Below the pieces are notes generated by a model. It worked only from the letters and a program-made list of their open reading frames with translations. It made no database searches and was not told the origin of the DNA. DNA of 64,000 nt, from the NCBI GenBank assembly GCA_020161845.1, contig JAIUNK010000009.1, positions 62,001-126,000 on the forward strand, written 5' to 3'. Position numbers and translations under genes: made by a program. Positions 25,727-32,755 of this stretch are shown piece after piece. This stretch comes from Actinomycetota bacterium (lineage in GTDB: Bacteria > Actinomycetota > Actinomycetes > Actinomycetales > Dermatophilaceae). The stretch's first letter is position 1. Each line of letters starts with the position of its first letter.

Positions 25727-26592
25727 GCGACGGCGGACCGGTGCTGCTCGCGGCGGAGGAGATCACCGCGACCTACCTCGGCGCGCCGGCTCCGGTCCTG
25801 CGGGGTGCCAGCCTGGCGGTGCTCGCGGGGCGTCGTACCGCCGTCCTCGGCGCCAACGGTTCCGGCAAGAGCACGTTGCTGCGCTGTCTGTCCGGGGCGC
25901 ATCGCCCGGCCGCCGGAACGATCCGACGCGACGGCGTCGCGCTGCGGCACGATCGCGCCGGCCTGCGGGCGCACCGGGCCGGCGTCCAGCTCGTCCTGCA
26001 GGACCCCGACGACCAGCTGTTTTCGGCGGACGTCGCCCAGGACGTGTCGTTCGGGCCGCTGCATCTGGGGCTGGGAGCGCAGGAGGTACGTCGGCGCGTG
26101 GCCGAGACTCTGGACCTCGTGGGCGCGACGCACCTGGCCGACCGGCCGACCCACCAGCTGTCCTATGGGGAACGCAAACGAGTCGCGCTGGCGGGCGCGC
26201 TCGCGATGCGCCCCGCGGTCCTGCTGCTCGACGAGCCGACCGCCGGGCTGGATCCGGCGGGCCTGGAGACGCTGCTGACGGTGCTGGCGCGGGTGCAGAC
26301 CTGGGGGACCACCGTGCTGCTCGCCACGCACGACGTGGCGCTGGCGTTGACCTGGGCCGACGAGGCGGCGGTCGTGCTGGGCGGCCGCGTCCATGCCGGG
26401 CCGGTCAGCAGCGTCCTCGACGACGAGCAACTGCTCGCCGCCGCCGGACTGCGCCGTCCATGGCCGCTGGAACTGGCCCGTCGCCTCGGCCTGGCGGGCG
26501 ACCCGCGCGGGGTCGAGGACGTGCTCGCCCTCCTGGCGCAGACCGGGACGCCGTGTCAGCCGGTGGCGCCGTGTCAGCCGGTGGCGCCGTGA
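25723..26592 (+). CDS. cbiO: Cobalt ECF transporter ATPase CbiO
   Basis: ATPase of the cobalt importer. The 289-residue protein has Walker A GANGSGKST (about 44-52), Q-loop in LVLQDPDDQLFS, signature LSYGERKRVALAGAL, Walker B AVLLLDEPTAGLDP and switch His in LATHDVAL. The QDPDDQ stretch is typical of ECF ATPases. The last 13 residues (PCQPVAPCQPVAP) come from an 18-bp duplication at the gene end and are not part of the fold. The stop lies 19 bp inside the convergent cbiT gene, so the two genes overlap tail to tail. Confidence 0.95.
   Translation: MSDGGPVLLAAEEITATYLGAPAPVLRGASLAVLAGRRTAVLGANGSGKSTLLRCLSGAHRPAAGTIRRDGVALRHDRAGLRAHRAGVQLVLQDPDDQLFSADVAQDVSFGPLHLGLGAQEVRRRVAETLDLVGATHLADRPTHQLSYGERKRVALAGALAMRPAVLLLDEPTAGLDPAGLETLLTVLARVQTWGTTVLLATHDVALALTWADEAAVVLGGRVHAGPVSSVLDDEQLLAAAGLRRPWPLELARRLGLAGDPRGVEDVLALLAQTGTPCQPVAPCQPVAP
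26551..26592. repeat. 18-bp tandem duplication at the cbiO stop
   Basis: CCGTGTCAGCCGGTGGCG is present twice without change (26551-26568, 26569-26586), followed by CCGTGA with the stop. It adds a second PCQPVA to the CbiO tail. The second copy also lies in the 3' end of convergent cbiT, where it encodes part of that protein's last residues. Confidence 0.9.
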
Positions 26593-27170
26593 GCGCGGTA
26601 GGACCATTGCACGACCGGGCGCAACGGTTTCCAGCCGAACAGGCCGCCGAGCGGTTCGGCGGCTTCGACACCGAGCCGCAGCAGCGACCCGCCGCGGGCC
26701 CGGAAGGCGGCGATCAGCACCTGTTCGGTCTCGATCGTCACGGCGTGGGCGACCAGTCGGCCGCCGGGCGCCAGGGCGGCCAGGCAGGACTCGAGAACGG
26801 CCGCGCTGGCGCCGCCGCCGAGGAAGACCGCATCCGGAGCGGGCAGGGTGGCGATGGCCTCGGCGGCGTAACCCTCGATGACATGGACCAGCCCGGGCGC
26901 GAGGCGCTCGGCGTTGCCGCGGGCCCGCGCGGCGCGGACGGGATCGCGCTCGACCCCGTAGGCCGCGGCGCCGCCGGCGCGGCACCATTCGACGGCGATC
27001 GAGCCGGCCCCGGTCCCGATGTCCCACAGCACCCGGCCGGGGCCGGGGCGCAGCTCGGCGAGGGCACAGGCACGCAGCGGCCGCTTGGTGATCAGGCCGT
27101 CGTGGTCGAAGGCGTCGTCGGGCAGTCCGGGGCACGAACCGAGGGCGGCGATGTCGGTGGGGGAGAGCAC
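26574..27170 (-). CDS. cbiT: CbiT, precorrin-6Y / cobalt-precorrin C15-methyltransferase (decarboxylating)
   Basis: Methylates C15 and decarboxylates the ring-C acetate; the second half of CobL in organisms where the two are fused. The 198-residue protein has GLITKRPLRACALAEL at the start, the SAM-binding loop VLWDIGTGAGSIAVEW (about 47-62), an acidic ribose contact in YGVERDPVRA, and PDAVFLGGGASAAVLE, which is typical of CbiT. The C-terminal HAVTIETEQVL and PVVQW blocks also fit. GTG at 27170 follows a TAGCCT box by 6 nt, so it is probably leaderless. It overlaps cbiO by 19 bp and diverges from cobO. It presumably supplies the activity that the CbiE fusion has lost. Confidence 0.93.
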   Translation of the reverse strand: MLSPTDIAALGSCPGLPDDAFDHDGLITKRPLRACALAELRPGPGRVLWDIGTGAGSIAVEWCRAGGAAAYGVERDPVRAARARGNAERLAPGLVHVIEGYAAEAIATLPAPDAVFLGGGASAAVLESCLAALAPGGRLVAHAVTIETEQVLIAAFRARGGSLLRLGVEAAEPLGGLFGWKPLRPVVQWSYRAHGATG

Positions 27171-27176
27171 CCGGGC

Positions 27177-27182
27177 AGGCTA
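27177..27182 (-). promoter_or_regulatory. -10 box of leaderless cbiT transcript
   Basis: Minus-strand TAGCCT is followed by 6 nt and the GTG of cbiT at 27170, without a ribosome binding site. Confidence 0.5.
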
Positions 27183-27236
27183 CCCGGCCGCAGGATCGCG
27201 ACCCGGTCCGCCGGGACAGCGGTAGGCGGCGACTCG

Positions 27237-27299
27237 ACGGCGCCGCGGCTCGACGGGACGGCACCGCGGCTCGACGGGACGGCGCCGCGGCCCGGGGAC
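27237..27299. repeat. 21-bp triple repeat at the cobO 5' end
   Basis: Three tandem 21-bp units of the type ACGGCGCCGCGGCTCGACGG (27237-27257, 27258-27278, 27279-27299, the last diverging) would encode TAPRLDG repeats if read in the cobO frame. No ATG or GTG precedes them in that frame before 27102, so whether they are translated is open. Confidence 0.8.
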
Positions 27300-27314
27300 C
27301 CCCGCGCCCGCCCG

Positions 27315-27866
27315 TTGGTCCTGGTGCACACCGGGGAGGGCAAGGGCAAGACCACCGCGGCGATGGGCTTGGCGATGCGCGGCTGGGCGCAGGGCTGGTC
27401 CATCGGCATCGTCCAGTTCGTCAAGTCCGGCAAGTGGCCGATGGGGGAGCGGGCCGCGCTGCTCGCGCTCGGGCGGGTGCACGCGACGACCGGGGAGGGC
27501 GGTCCCGTGCACTGGTACCAGGCCGGCGCCGGGTGGACCTGGTCGCGCCCGGCCACCGGCGACCGGGCCGCGGACGCCCGCACCATGGCGGCCGATGGAT
27601 GGGCCTGCGCCGAACAACTCATCGCGCGCCAGGAGCACCGGCTGCTGATCCTCGACGAGATCACCTATCCGATCCGACTCGGCTGGATCGACGGCGCCCG
27701 GGTGGCCGCCACCATCGCCGGCCGGCCCGGCCACCAACACGTCGTGATCACCGGGCGGGGCGCCCCGGAGCCGCTGCTCGCTGTCGCCGACCTGGTGACC
27801 GAGATGACGAAAGAGCGCCACCCGTACGACGCCGGGGTGCGTGGTCAGCGGGGGATCGAATGGTGA
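27315..27866 (+). CDS. cobO: Cob(I)alamin / corrinoid adenosyltransferase CobO
   Basis: Attaches the adenosyl ligand to the corrinoid cobalt. The core from PLVLVHTGEGKGKTTAAMGLAMRG onward is unmistakable: P-loop GEGKGKTT, VQFVKSGKWPMGE, LLILDEITYPIRLGWID, and ITGRGAPEPLLAVADLVTEM, ending with the RGIEW tail. The start is uncertain. In frame, a TTG at 27315 gives 183 residues but only a short lead to the P-loop (usually about 30 residues); the only other candidate is the GTG at 27102, inside divergent cbiT, which would add a repeat-rich N-terminus. The stop overlaps the start of cobB. Sequence change or a rare start codon could explain the gap. Confidence 0.9.
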   Translation: MVLVHTGEGKGKTTAAMGLAMRGWAQGWSIGIVQFVKSGKWPMGERAALLALGRVHATTGEGGPVHWYQAGAGWTWSRPATGDRAADARTMAADGWACAEQLIARQEHRLLILDEITYPIRLGWIDGARVAATIAGRPGHQHVVITGRGAPEPLLAVADLVTEMTKERHPYDAGVRGQRGIEW

Positions 27867-30547
27867 GCGTGCCGCCGACCACGGCGTACGGGCAGCCGAC
27901 GACGGCGTACGGGCAGCCGACGACGGCGTACGGGCAGCCGACGACGGCGTACGGGCAGCCGACGACGGCGTACGGGCTGCCGCGCGTCGTCATCGCCGCC
28001 CCCGCCTCCGGTCACGGCAAGACGACGCTGACGATCGGGCTGATGGCGGCGCTGCGGCGGCGCGGGCTCGCGGTGGCGCCGGCCAAGGTCGGCCCGGACT
28101 ACATCGACCCCGGCTACCACCTGCTCGCGGCGGGTCGGCCGGGCCGCAACCTCGATCCGTTCCTGGTCGGCGAGGACCGCATCGTGCCGCTGCTGCTGCA
28201 CGGCGCGCTGACCCCGGCGCCCGCCGAGGTCGCGGTGATCGAGGGCGTGATGGGGCTGTTCGACGGGCGCCTGGGCACCGATTCCTTCGCCTCCACCGCG
28301 CACGTCGCCCGCCTCACGGCGAGCCCGGTCGTGGTGTGCGTGGACGTCCGGCACCAATCCGCCACGGTGGGTGCCGTGGTGCACGGGTTGGCGACGTATG
28401 ACGACAGGATCCGCGTGGCGGGGGTGGTCCTGAACCAGGTCGGGTCGACGCGGCACGAGGCCGAGGCGCGGCGCGCGATCGAGCGCACCGGGATCCCCGT
28501 GGTCGGGGTCCTGCCCCGCAACTCCGCGATCGAGGCGCCGTCGCGGCACCTGGGGTTGGTCCCGGCGGCCGAGCGGCCGGAGTCCCAGGAGGCGCTCGAC
28601 GTCCTGGCCGACCTGGTCGCCGAGCGCGTCGACGTCGATGCGGTGCTCGCGCTGGCCCGCACCGCGGAACCGATCGCGGCGGTCCCCTGGGACCCGGCGA
28701 CGCAGGTGCGGCGCCCTGACGGCGGTGACGGCGGCGGTGGCGCTGCCCGCCCTGTTGTGGCCGTGGCCGGGGGGCGGGCGTTCACGTTCCGGTACGCCGA
28801 GACCGCCGAACTCCTGCACGCGGCCGGTTGTGAGGTCGTGGTCTTCGACCCGACCAGCGAGGCCGTCCTGCCGACCGGGACCGCCGGGCTTTATCTCGGC
28901 GGCGGTTTCCCGCAGGTCCACGCGACCGAGTTGGCGGCGAACGCCCAACTGCGCGAAGGCATCCGGGCCGCCGTGGCCGCGGGCCTGCCGACCGTCGCGG
29001 AATGCGCCGGGCTGCTCTATCTGTGCCGCAGCGTCGACGGCGCGCCGATGGCCGGCGCTCTGCCGCTGACGGCCGCCATGACGCCGCGCCTGGCGATGGG
29101 TTACCGGGAGGCCACGGTGCCCGCCGACACGCTGCTGGCGCGCGTCGGGGAGAGGGTCCGGGGCCACGAGTTCCACCGCACCCGAACGACGCCCACCGAT
29201 GACACGGGCCCGCCGGCCTGGTGCCTGGCGGGGGAGCCGGACGGCCTCTCGCTCGACCCGGCGGGCACGGGTCGGCCGACGCTGCACGCCGCGTATCTGC
29301 ATGTGCACTGGGCGGGGTACCCCGAGGCGGCGCAACGGTTCGCCGACGCCGTGCATGCGTACGCCGGGGGTACCCGCGCCGCCGGACCCGCTGTGTCCCC
29401 GGACCTGGCGCAGCACGAGGACCTGACGCAGCGCGAAGACCTGGCGCATCACGGAGACCTGGCGCAGCACGAAGACCTGACGCAGCACGAAGACCTGGCG
29501 CATCACGGGGACCAGGACATCGGGCCCGGGCTGGTCGATCTGGCGGTCAACGTGCGGCCGGCGCGGACCCCGGACTTCCTGGTCCGGGCCGTCGTCGAGC
29601 ACGCCGACTGGTCGGCCTATCCGGACGCCGCGCCGCTGCGGGCGGCGTTGGCCGAGCACCATGGCGTGCCGGCGGACCACGTCCTGCCCACCGCCGGGGG
29701 CGCCGAGGCGTTCACGCTGATCGCGCACGCCCTGCACCCGACGTACCCCGTTGTCGTCCACCCCCAGTTCACCGAGCCCGAGGCGGCGCTGCGGGCGGCG
29801 GGCCACGCCGTACGGCGCCACCTGCTCACCGCGGCCGGGGACTTCCGGTTCGAGGCGGCTGTGTTCGCGGCCGAGCACGCCGCGGCCGACCTTGTCGTGG
29901 TGGGCAATCCGACCAACCCCACCTCGGTCTTGCACCCCCGCGCCGAGCTGCTGCGGTTGGTCCGGCCGGGCCGGGTCCTGGTGGTCGACGAGGCGTTCAT
30001 GGACCTGGTCCCCGGCGAGCCGGAGACGATCCTGGGTCCCGGGCGCGCCGGCCCGCCGGACGGCGTCATCGTGCTGCGGTCCCTCACCAAGACGTGGGGC
30101 ATCGCCGGGCTGCGGCTGGGCTATGCGGTGGGTTCCCCGGACCTCATCGCCCGGCTCGCCGCCCGACAGCCGCCCTGGGCGGTGTCCACCCCGGCCATCG
30201 CGGCGGGACTGGCGGCGCTGACCCCGGCCGCGCAGGACTGGGCCCGAGCGCAGACCGCCCGGATCGCCCCGGCCCGCGAGGACCTGCTGCGCCGACTGAG
30301 CGAACTGGGGTTGCGCTGTGTCGGGCCGGCTCGCGCGCCGTACCTGCTCCTCGACACCAGCCCCCTCGGCGCCGGGTCGGTGCGTCCGGACCTGGCCGCC
30401 CGCGGCTTCGCCGTGCGGCGCGGCGAGACGTTCCCCGGGCTCGGCCCCACCTGGATTCGCCTCGCCGTCCGCGACCCCGACACCCACGCCGCCCTCGCCG
30501 CCGCGCTCGCGCAGCTGCGCCCTCCGACGACCAAGGACCGCCCATGA
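27860..30547 (+). CDS. cobB: Fusion: cobyrinate a,c-diamide synthase CobB/CbiA - threonine-phosphate decarboxylase-like CobC
   Basis: An 895-residue fusion. Residues 1-40 are five PTTAYGQ repeats. CobB follows: APASGHGKTTLTIGLM P-loop, AKVGPDYIDPGYHLLAAGR, EGVMGLFDGR, then the amidotransferase half with LGGGFPQVHATEL, nucleophile Cys in VAECAGLLYLC and a His near HVHWAGYP. A second repeat (DLAQHEDLTQ type, about 515-550) links to a class I/II aminotransferase-fold domain: LAVNVRPARTPDFL, PTAGGAEAFTLIAHAL, VGNPTNPTSVLHPR, VVDEAFMDLVPGE, and PLP-lysine region RSLTKTWGIAGLRLGY. CobC makes the aminopropanol phosphate used by CbiB. The ATG at 27860 (or the next GTG) overlaps cobO; the stop overlaps cobA. 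Confidence 0.95.
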   Translation: MVSVPPTTAYGQPTTAYGQPTTAYGQPTTAYGQPTTAYGLPRVVIAAPASGHGKTTLTIGLMAALRRRGLAVAPAKVGPDYIDPGYHLLAAGRPGRNLDPFLVGEDRIVPLLLHGALTPAPAEVAVIEGVMGLFDGRLGTDSFASTAHVARLTASPVVVCVDVRHQSATVGAVVHGLATYDDRIRVAGVVLNQVGSTRHEAEARRAIERTGIPVVGVLPRNSAIEAPSRHLGLVPAAERPESQEALDVLADLVAERVDVDAVLALARTAEPIAAVPWDPATQVRRPDGGDGGGGAARPVVAVAGGRAFTFRYAETAELLHAAGCEVVVFDPTSEAVLPTGTAGLYLGGGFPQVHATELAANAQLREGIRAAVAAGLPTVAECAGLLYLCRSVDGAPMAGALPLTAAMTPRLAMGYREATVPADTLLARVGERVRGHEFHRTRTTPTDDTGPPAWCLAGEPDGLSLDPAGTGRPTLHAAYLHVHWAGYPEAAQRFADAVHAYAGGTRAAGPAVSPDLAQHEDLTQREDLAHHGDLAQHEDLTQHEDLAHHGDQDIGPGLVDLAVNVRPARTPDFLVRAVVEHADWSAYPDAAPLRAALAEHHGVPADHVLPTAGGAEAFTLIAHALHPTYPVVVHPQFTEPEAALRAAGHAVRRHLLTAAGDFRFEAAVFAAEHAAADLVVVGNPTNPTSVLHPRAELLRLVRPGRVLVVDEAFMDLVPGEPETILGPGRAGPPDGVIVLRSLTKTWGIAGLRLGYAVGSPDLIARLAARQPPWAVSTPAIAAGLAALTPAAQDWARAQTARIAPAREDLLRRLSELGLRCVGPARAPYLLLDTSPLGAGSVRPDLAARGFAVRRGETFPGLGPTWIRLAVRDPDTHAALAAALAQLRPPTTKDRP
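27875..27979. repeat. Five 21-bp tandem repeats in the CobB N-terminus
   Basis: Five nearly identical copies of a 21-bp unit (CCGACGACGGCGTACGGGCA plus G) encode PTTAYGQ four times and PTTAYGL once. Near identity at the DNA level, with only a few changes in the first and last copies, suggests recent expansion. The P-loop domain begins directly after it. Confidence 0.95.
29402..29509. repeat. Six 18-bp repeats in the CobB-CobC linker
   Basis: Six 18-bp units encode DLAQHE, DLTQRE, DLAHHG, DLAQHE, DLTQHE, DLAHHG. They are arranged as two copies of a 54-bp block that differ in only a few bases, so a three-unit block was duplicated. The His/Asp/Gln-rich segment is a flexible tether between the two enzymes. 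Confidence 0.95.
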
Positions 30548-31350
30548 TCCGCGACCTCGACCCCGGCTCCGTCACCCTGGTCGGCGGCGGCCCCGGCGAC
30601 CCCGGCCTGATCACCGTGCAGGGCCTGCACGCGATTCGGCAGGCGGATGTGCTCGTTTACGACCGGTTGGCTCCACTGGAGTGCCTGGCGGAGGCGCGGC
30701 CCGGCGCGCAACTGATCGATGTCGGCAAGATCCCGCGCGGCCGGCAGACGCCGCAGGAGCGGATCAACGAGATCCTGGTGTCCGAGGCGCTGCTGGGCCA
30801 TCGCGTCGTACGGCTCAAGGGCGGCGACTCGTTCGTCTTCGGGCGCGGCGGCGAGGAGTGGCAGGCGTGCGCGGCGGCCGGGGTGCCGGTGCACGTCGTA
30901 CCGGGCGTGACCTCGGCGGTCGCGGTGCCGGAGCTGGCGGGGATCCCCGTCACGCACCGGTCCTTGACGCAGGGGTTCACGGTGGTCTCCGGCCATGTTC
31001 CGCCGGGTGACCCGCGCGGGACGGTGGATTGGGCCGCCCTGGCACGCACCCGGACGACGCTGGTGATCCTGATGGGGGTGACCTATCTGCCCCAGATCGT
31101 CGAGGCGCTGCGGGCTGCGGGTCTGGACGGCGAGACCGGCGCGGCGGTGGTCGCGAGCGCCGTCGGACCGACGGGCTGTACGACGTCCTCGCGGGTGCTC
31201 CGCGGCACACTGGCCGACATCTCGCGGCTTGCCGCGGGGGAGCACATCGAGCCCCCGGCCGTGGTGGTCATCGGTGCCGTCGTCGACCTGCACCTCGACG
31301 AGCCGCATCCCGCCGACCCGCGGCCGGTGGAGATCGTCGCCGGGGTGTGA
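30544..31350 (+). CDS. cobA: Uroporphyrinogen-III C-methyltransferase (SUMT)
   Basis: Makes precorrin-2 from uroporphyrinogen III with two SAM, the entry point to B12 and siroheme. The 268-residue protein has VTLVGGGPGDPGLITVQGL at the start, the SUMT-specific VGKIPRGRQTPQERINEIL, RLKGGDSFVFGRGGEEWQA, VPGVTSAVAVPELAGIPVTHR and ILMGVTYLPQI. The ATG at 30544 overlaps the cobB/cobC stop (ATGA), so the start is fixed by coupling rather than by the long open frame that begins at 29221. It has no fused uroporphyrinogen synthase. A hairpin at 31401 ends the operon. Confidence 0.96.
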   Translation: MIRDLDPGSVTLVGGGPGDPGLITVQGLHAIRQADVLVYDRLAPLECLAEARPGAQLIDVGKIPRGRQTPQERINEILVSEALLGHRVVRLKGGDSFVFGRGGEEWQACAAAGVPVHVVPGVTSAVAVPELAGIPVTHRSLTQGFTVVSGHVPPGDPRGTVDWAALARTRTTLVILMGVTYLPQIVEALRAAGLDGETGAAVVASAVGPTGCTTSSRVLRGTLADISRLAAGEHIEPPAVVVIGAVVDLHLDEPHPADPRPVEIVAGV

Positions 31351-31400
31351 GTGACGCGAGGCTGCTCTTTTGCCGGGGCCGGCCGGGCACCGGCGGGCAG

Positions 31401-31438
31401 CTCGAAGGGCCCGCCGCTTCGTGTGCGGGCCCTTCGAG
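31401..31438 (+). terminator. Hairpin ending the cobO-cobB-cobA operon
   Basis: CTCGAAGGGCCCGC (31401-31414) pairs perfectly with GCGGGCCCTTCGAG (31425-31438) around a 10-nt loop, 50 nt after the cobA stop. It lies 10 nt beyond the stop of the minus-strand peptide gene and could terminate that transcript too. Confidence 0.75.
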
Positions 31439-31447
31439 ACGTGGGGG

Positions 31448-31546
31448 TCAACCGCAGATGATGATGATCTGCTGGGTCGCGACGACGTGGGACAGCCCGG
31501 CAGCGGCCAGGATGATCGACAGGATCTTGGCGGGCAGAACGGTCAC
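31448..31546 (-). CDS. 32-residue hydrophobic peptide, unknown
   Basis: A short frame on the minus strand: GTG start at 31546, TGA at 31448-31450. GAGGAGG lies 4 nt before the start, one of the best ribosome binding sites in the window. The product is MTVLPAKILSIILAAAGLSH followed by VVATQQIIIICG. It has a basic residue near the N-terminus, one hydrophobic helix and a terminal run of four Ile then Cys-Gly. I do not know a family. A membrane peptide, a signalling peptide precursor or a small transporter accessory are all possible. It lies 197 nt downstream of cobK on the same strand and tail to tail with cobA. Confidence 0.55.
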   Translation of the reverse strand: MTVLPAKILSIILAAAGLSHVVATQQIIIICG

Positions 31547-31742
31547 GGTGCCTCCTCGGAGTAACGGGTGCTGATGCCGTTCCAGTCGGCCGATCCGCGG
31601 GGTCATTGACGCCACCCGACCGATTCCGTCGGCCGTTCGGCGGATCGAGGGGACAGATCCGCGTGCTGTCTCAGCTGTCCCGGCTGTCTCGGCGACGCTT
31701 GAACGTCGCCCGCTGGCGAGGCGGCCGACCTTCGACCGACGG

Positions 31743-32549
31743 TCAGCCGGCGGCAGGGCGGCCGACCCCGCGGACCACCGCCCGACACCAGCGGGTGGCT
31801 TCCTCGAGGTCCGAGACCTCCGGGGTACCTGGCAGCGTCGGCGGACGGGCGATCATCACCACGCGCGCCCCTCGTTCGGCGGCGATGTCGAGTTTCGCGG
31901 CCGTCGCCGTGCCCCCGGAGTCCTTCGACACCAGGACACGCACGTCCGCCTCGGCGAACAGGGCGCGCTCCTGCGACTCCTGGAACGGGCCGCGCGAGAC
32001 GATCACGCGCCAGGCGGGCGGGACGACGAGGTCCCGGGCCTCCGCCACCCGCGCGAGGACGCTGTGATGGCTCAGGAGCGGCAGATAGGCGGGGGTGTGC
32101 TGACGACCGACCGAGAGCAGCACGGTGCCGGGCGTCTGGGCCGTAGGCAACAGCCGAAGGACCGCGCGTGCGGCCTCGTCATGGTCGGCCACCCAGTCCC
32201 ACTCGGCGGCGTCCGGGCGGGTTCGGGCCCAGGCCGGGCGGACCAGCCGCAGCAGGGGTACGCCGGCCGCCCGGCAGGCCTCGTCGGCGTGGGCGGTCAT
32301 CTGGGCAGCGAACGGGTGCGTGGCGTCGACGACGCACGCCGGGCGATGCTCGCGCAGCCAGGCGCCGAGCCCGTCCGCGCCGCCGAAGCCCCCGACCCGC
32401 AGCACGCCGGCCGGCGACCGGGGGTTCGTGGTGCGTCCCGCCAGCGACGTCGTCACGTCCCAGCCCTCGGCATCGAGCCGAGTGGCCACGGCGCGGGCCT
32501 GGTCCGTGCCGCCCAGAAGCAGCACGGCGGGGGCGTCGGGGCGGCTCAC
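31743..32549 (-). CDS. cobK: Precorrin-6A reductase CobK/CbiJ
   Basis: NAD(P)H-dependent reduction of the corrin macrocycle. The 268-residue protein begins VLLLGGTDQARAVATRL with the nucleotide-binding GGT motif, then VVDATHPFAAQMTAHADEAC (the DATHPFA block is diagnostic), LRLVRPAW, a TVLLSVGRQHTPAYL segment, and LVSKDSGGTATAAKLDIAAE near the end. GTG at 32549 follows a TAGGGT box by 6 nt with no ribosome binding site, so it is probably leaderless. It is on the strand opposite the main operon and apparently outside riboswitch control. Confidence 0.95.
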   Translation of the reverse strand: MSRPDAPAVLLLGGTDQARAVATRLDAEGWDVTTSLAGRTTNPRSPAGVLRVGGFGGADGLGAWLREHRPACVVDATHPFAAQMTAHADEACRAAGVPLLRLVRPAWARTRPDAAEWDWVADHDEAARAVLRLLPTAQTPGTVLLSVGRQHTPAYLPLLSHHSVLARVAEARDLVVPPAWRVIVSRGPFQESQERALFAEADVRVLVSKDSGGTATAAKLDIAAERGARVVMIARPPTLPGTPEVSDLEEATRWCRAVVRGVGRPAAG

Positions 32550-32555
32550 TCCGGC

Positions 32556-32561
32556 ACCCTA
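32556..32561 (-). promoter_or_regulatory. -10 box of leaderless cobK transcript
   Basis: Minus-strand TAGGGT lies 6 nt before the cobK GTG; no ribosome binding site is present. Confidence 0.55.
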
Positions 32562-32579
32562 GCCCGGCCAGGTGGCTCA

Positions 32580-32677
32580 AACCGATATCGCATCGATGCC
32601 GCCACGCGCACCGCGATGACGTATTCGCAGGTCAACGGATGGGGGCCGAGCGTGCCCTGCCCATTGCGATATCGGTT
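32580..32677. promoter_or_regulatory. Wide inverted repeat between cobK and the PH-domain gene
   Basis: AACCGATATCGCA (32580-32592) is repeated in exact inverse at 32665-32677, with 72 nt between. Each arm contains the 8-bp palindrome CGATATCG, rare in such GC-rich DNA. The left arm lies 19 nt upstream of the cobK -10 box. A pair of sites for a dimeric regulator acting by looping is one reading; a long stem on the transcript past the PH gene is another. Confidence 0.4.
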
Positions 32678-32755
32678 CGGCCGGCCGCCGGTCCTTAGCC
32701 GGGCCGGCCGCCGGTCCTTAGGGTCGACCGCTGGTCCTTAGGGCCGACCGGCGGG
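32678..32755. repeat. Three 20-23-bp repeats across the PH-gene stop
   Basis: Units ending GGTCCTTAG occur at about 32678-32698, 32699-32721 and 32722-32741, followed by a partial copy GGCCGACCGG. The minus-strand stop TAA (32738-32740) of the PH-domain gene lies in the third unit, so its terminal codons have been duplicated downstream. Confidence 0.8.

Noticed and set aside
27171-27314. Third B12 riboswitch upstream of cobO
   Set aside because: No GCCACTG or AGCCAGGA-like core is present in the region; it contains the cbiT promoter and a 21-bp repeat.
27875-29509. Repeat arrays considered as CRISPR
   Set aside because: Units are contiguous without unique spacers and are read in frame as PTTAYGQ and DLAQHE repeats; no cas genes are nearby.
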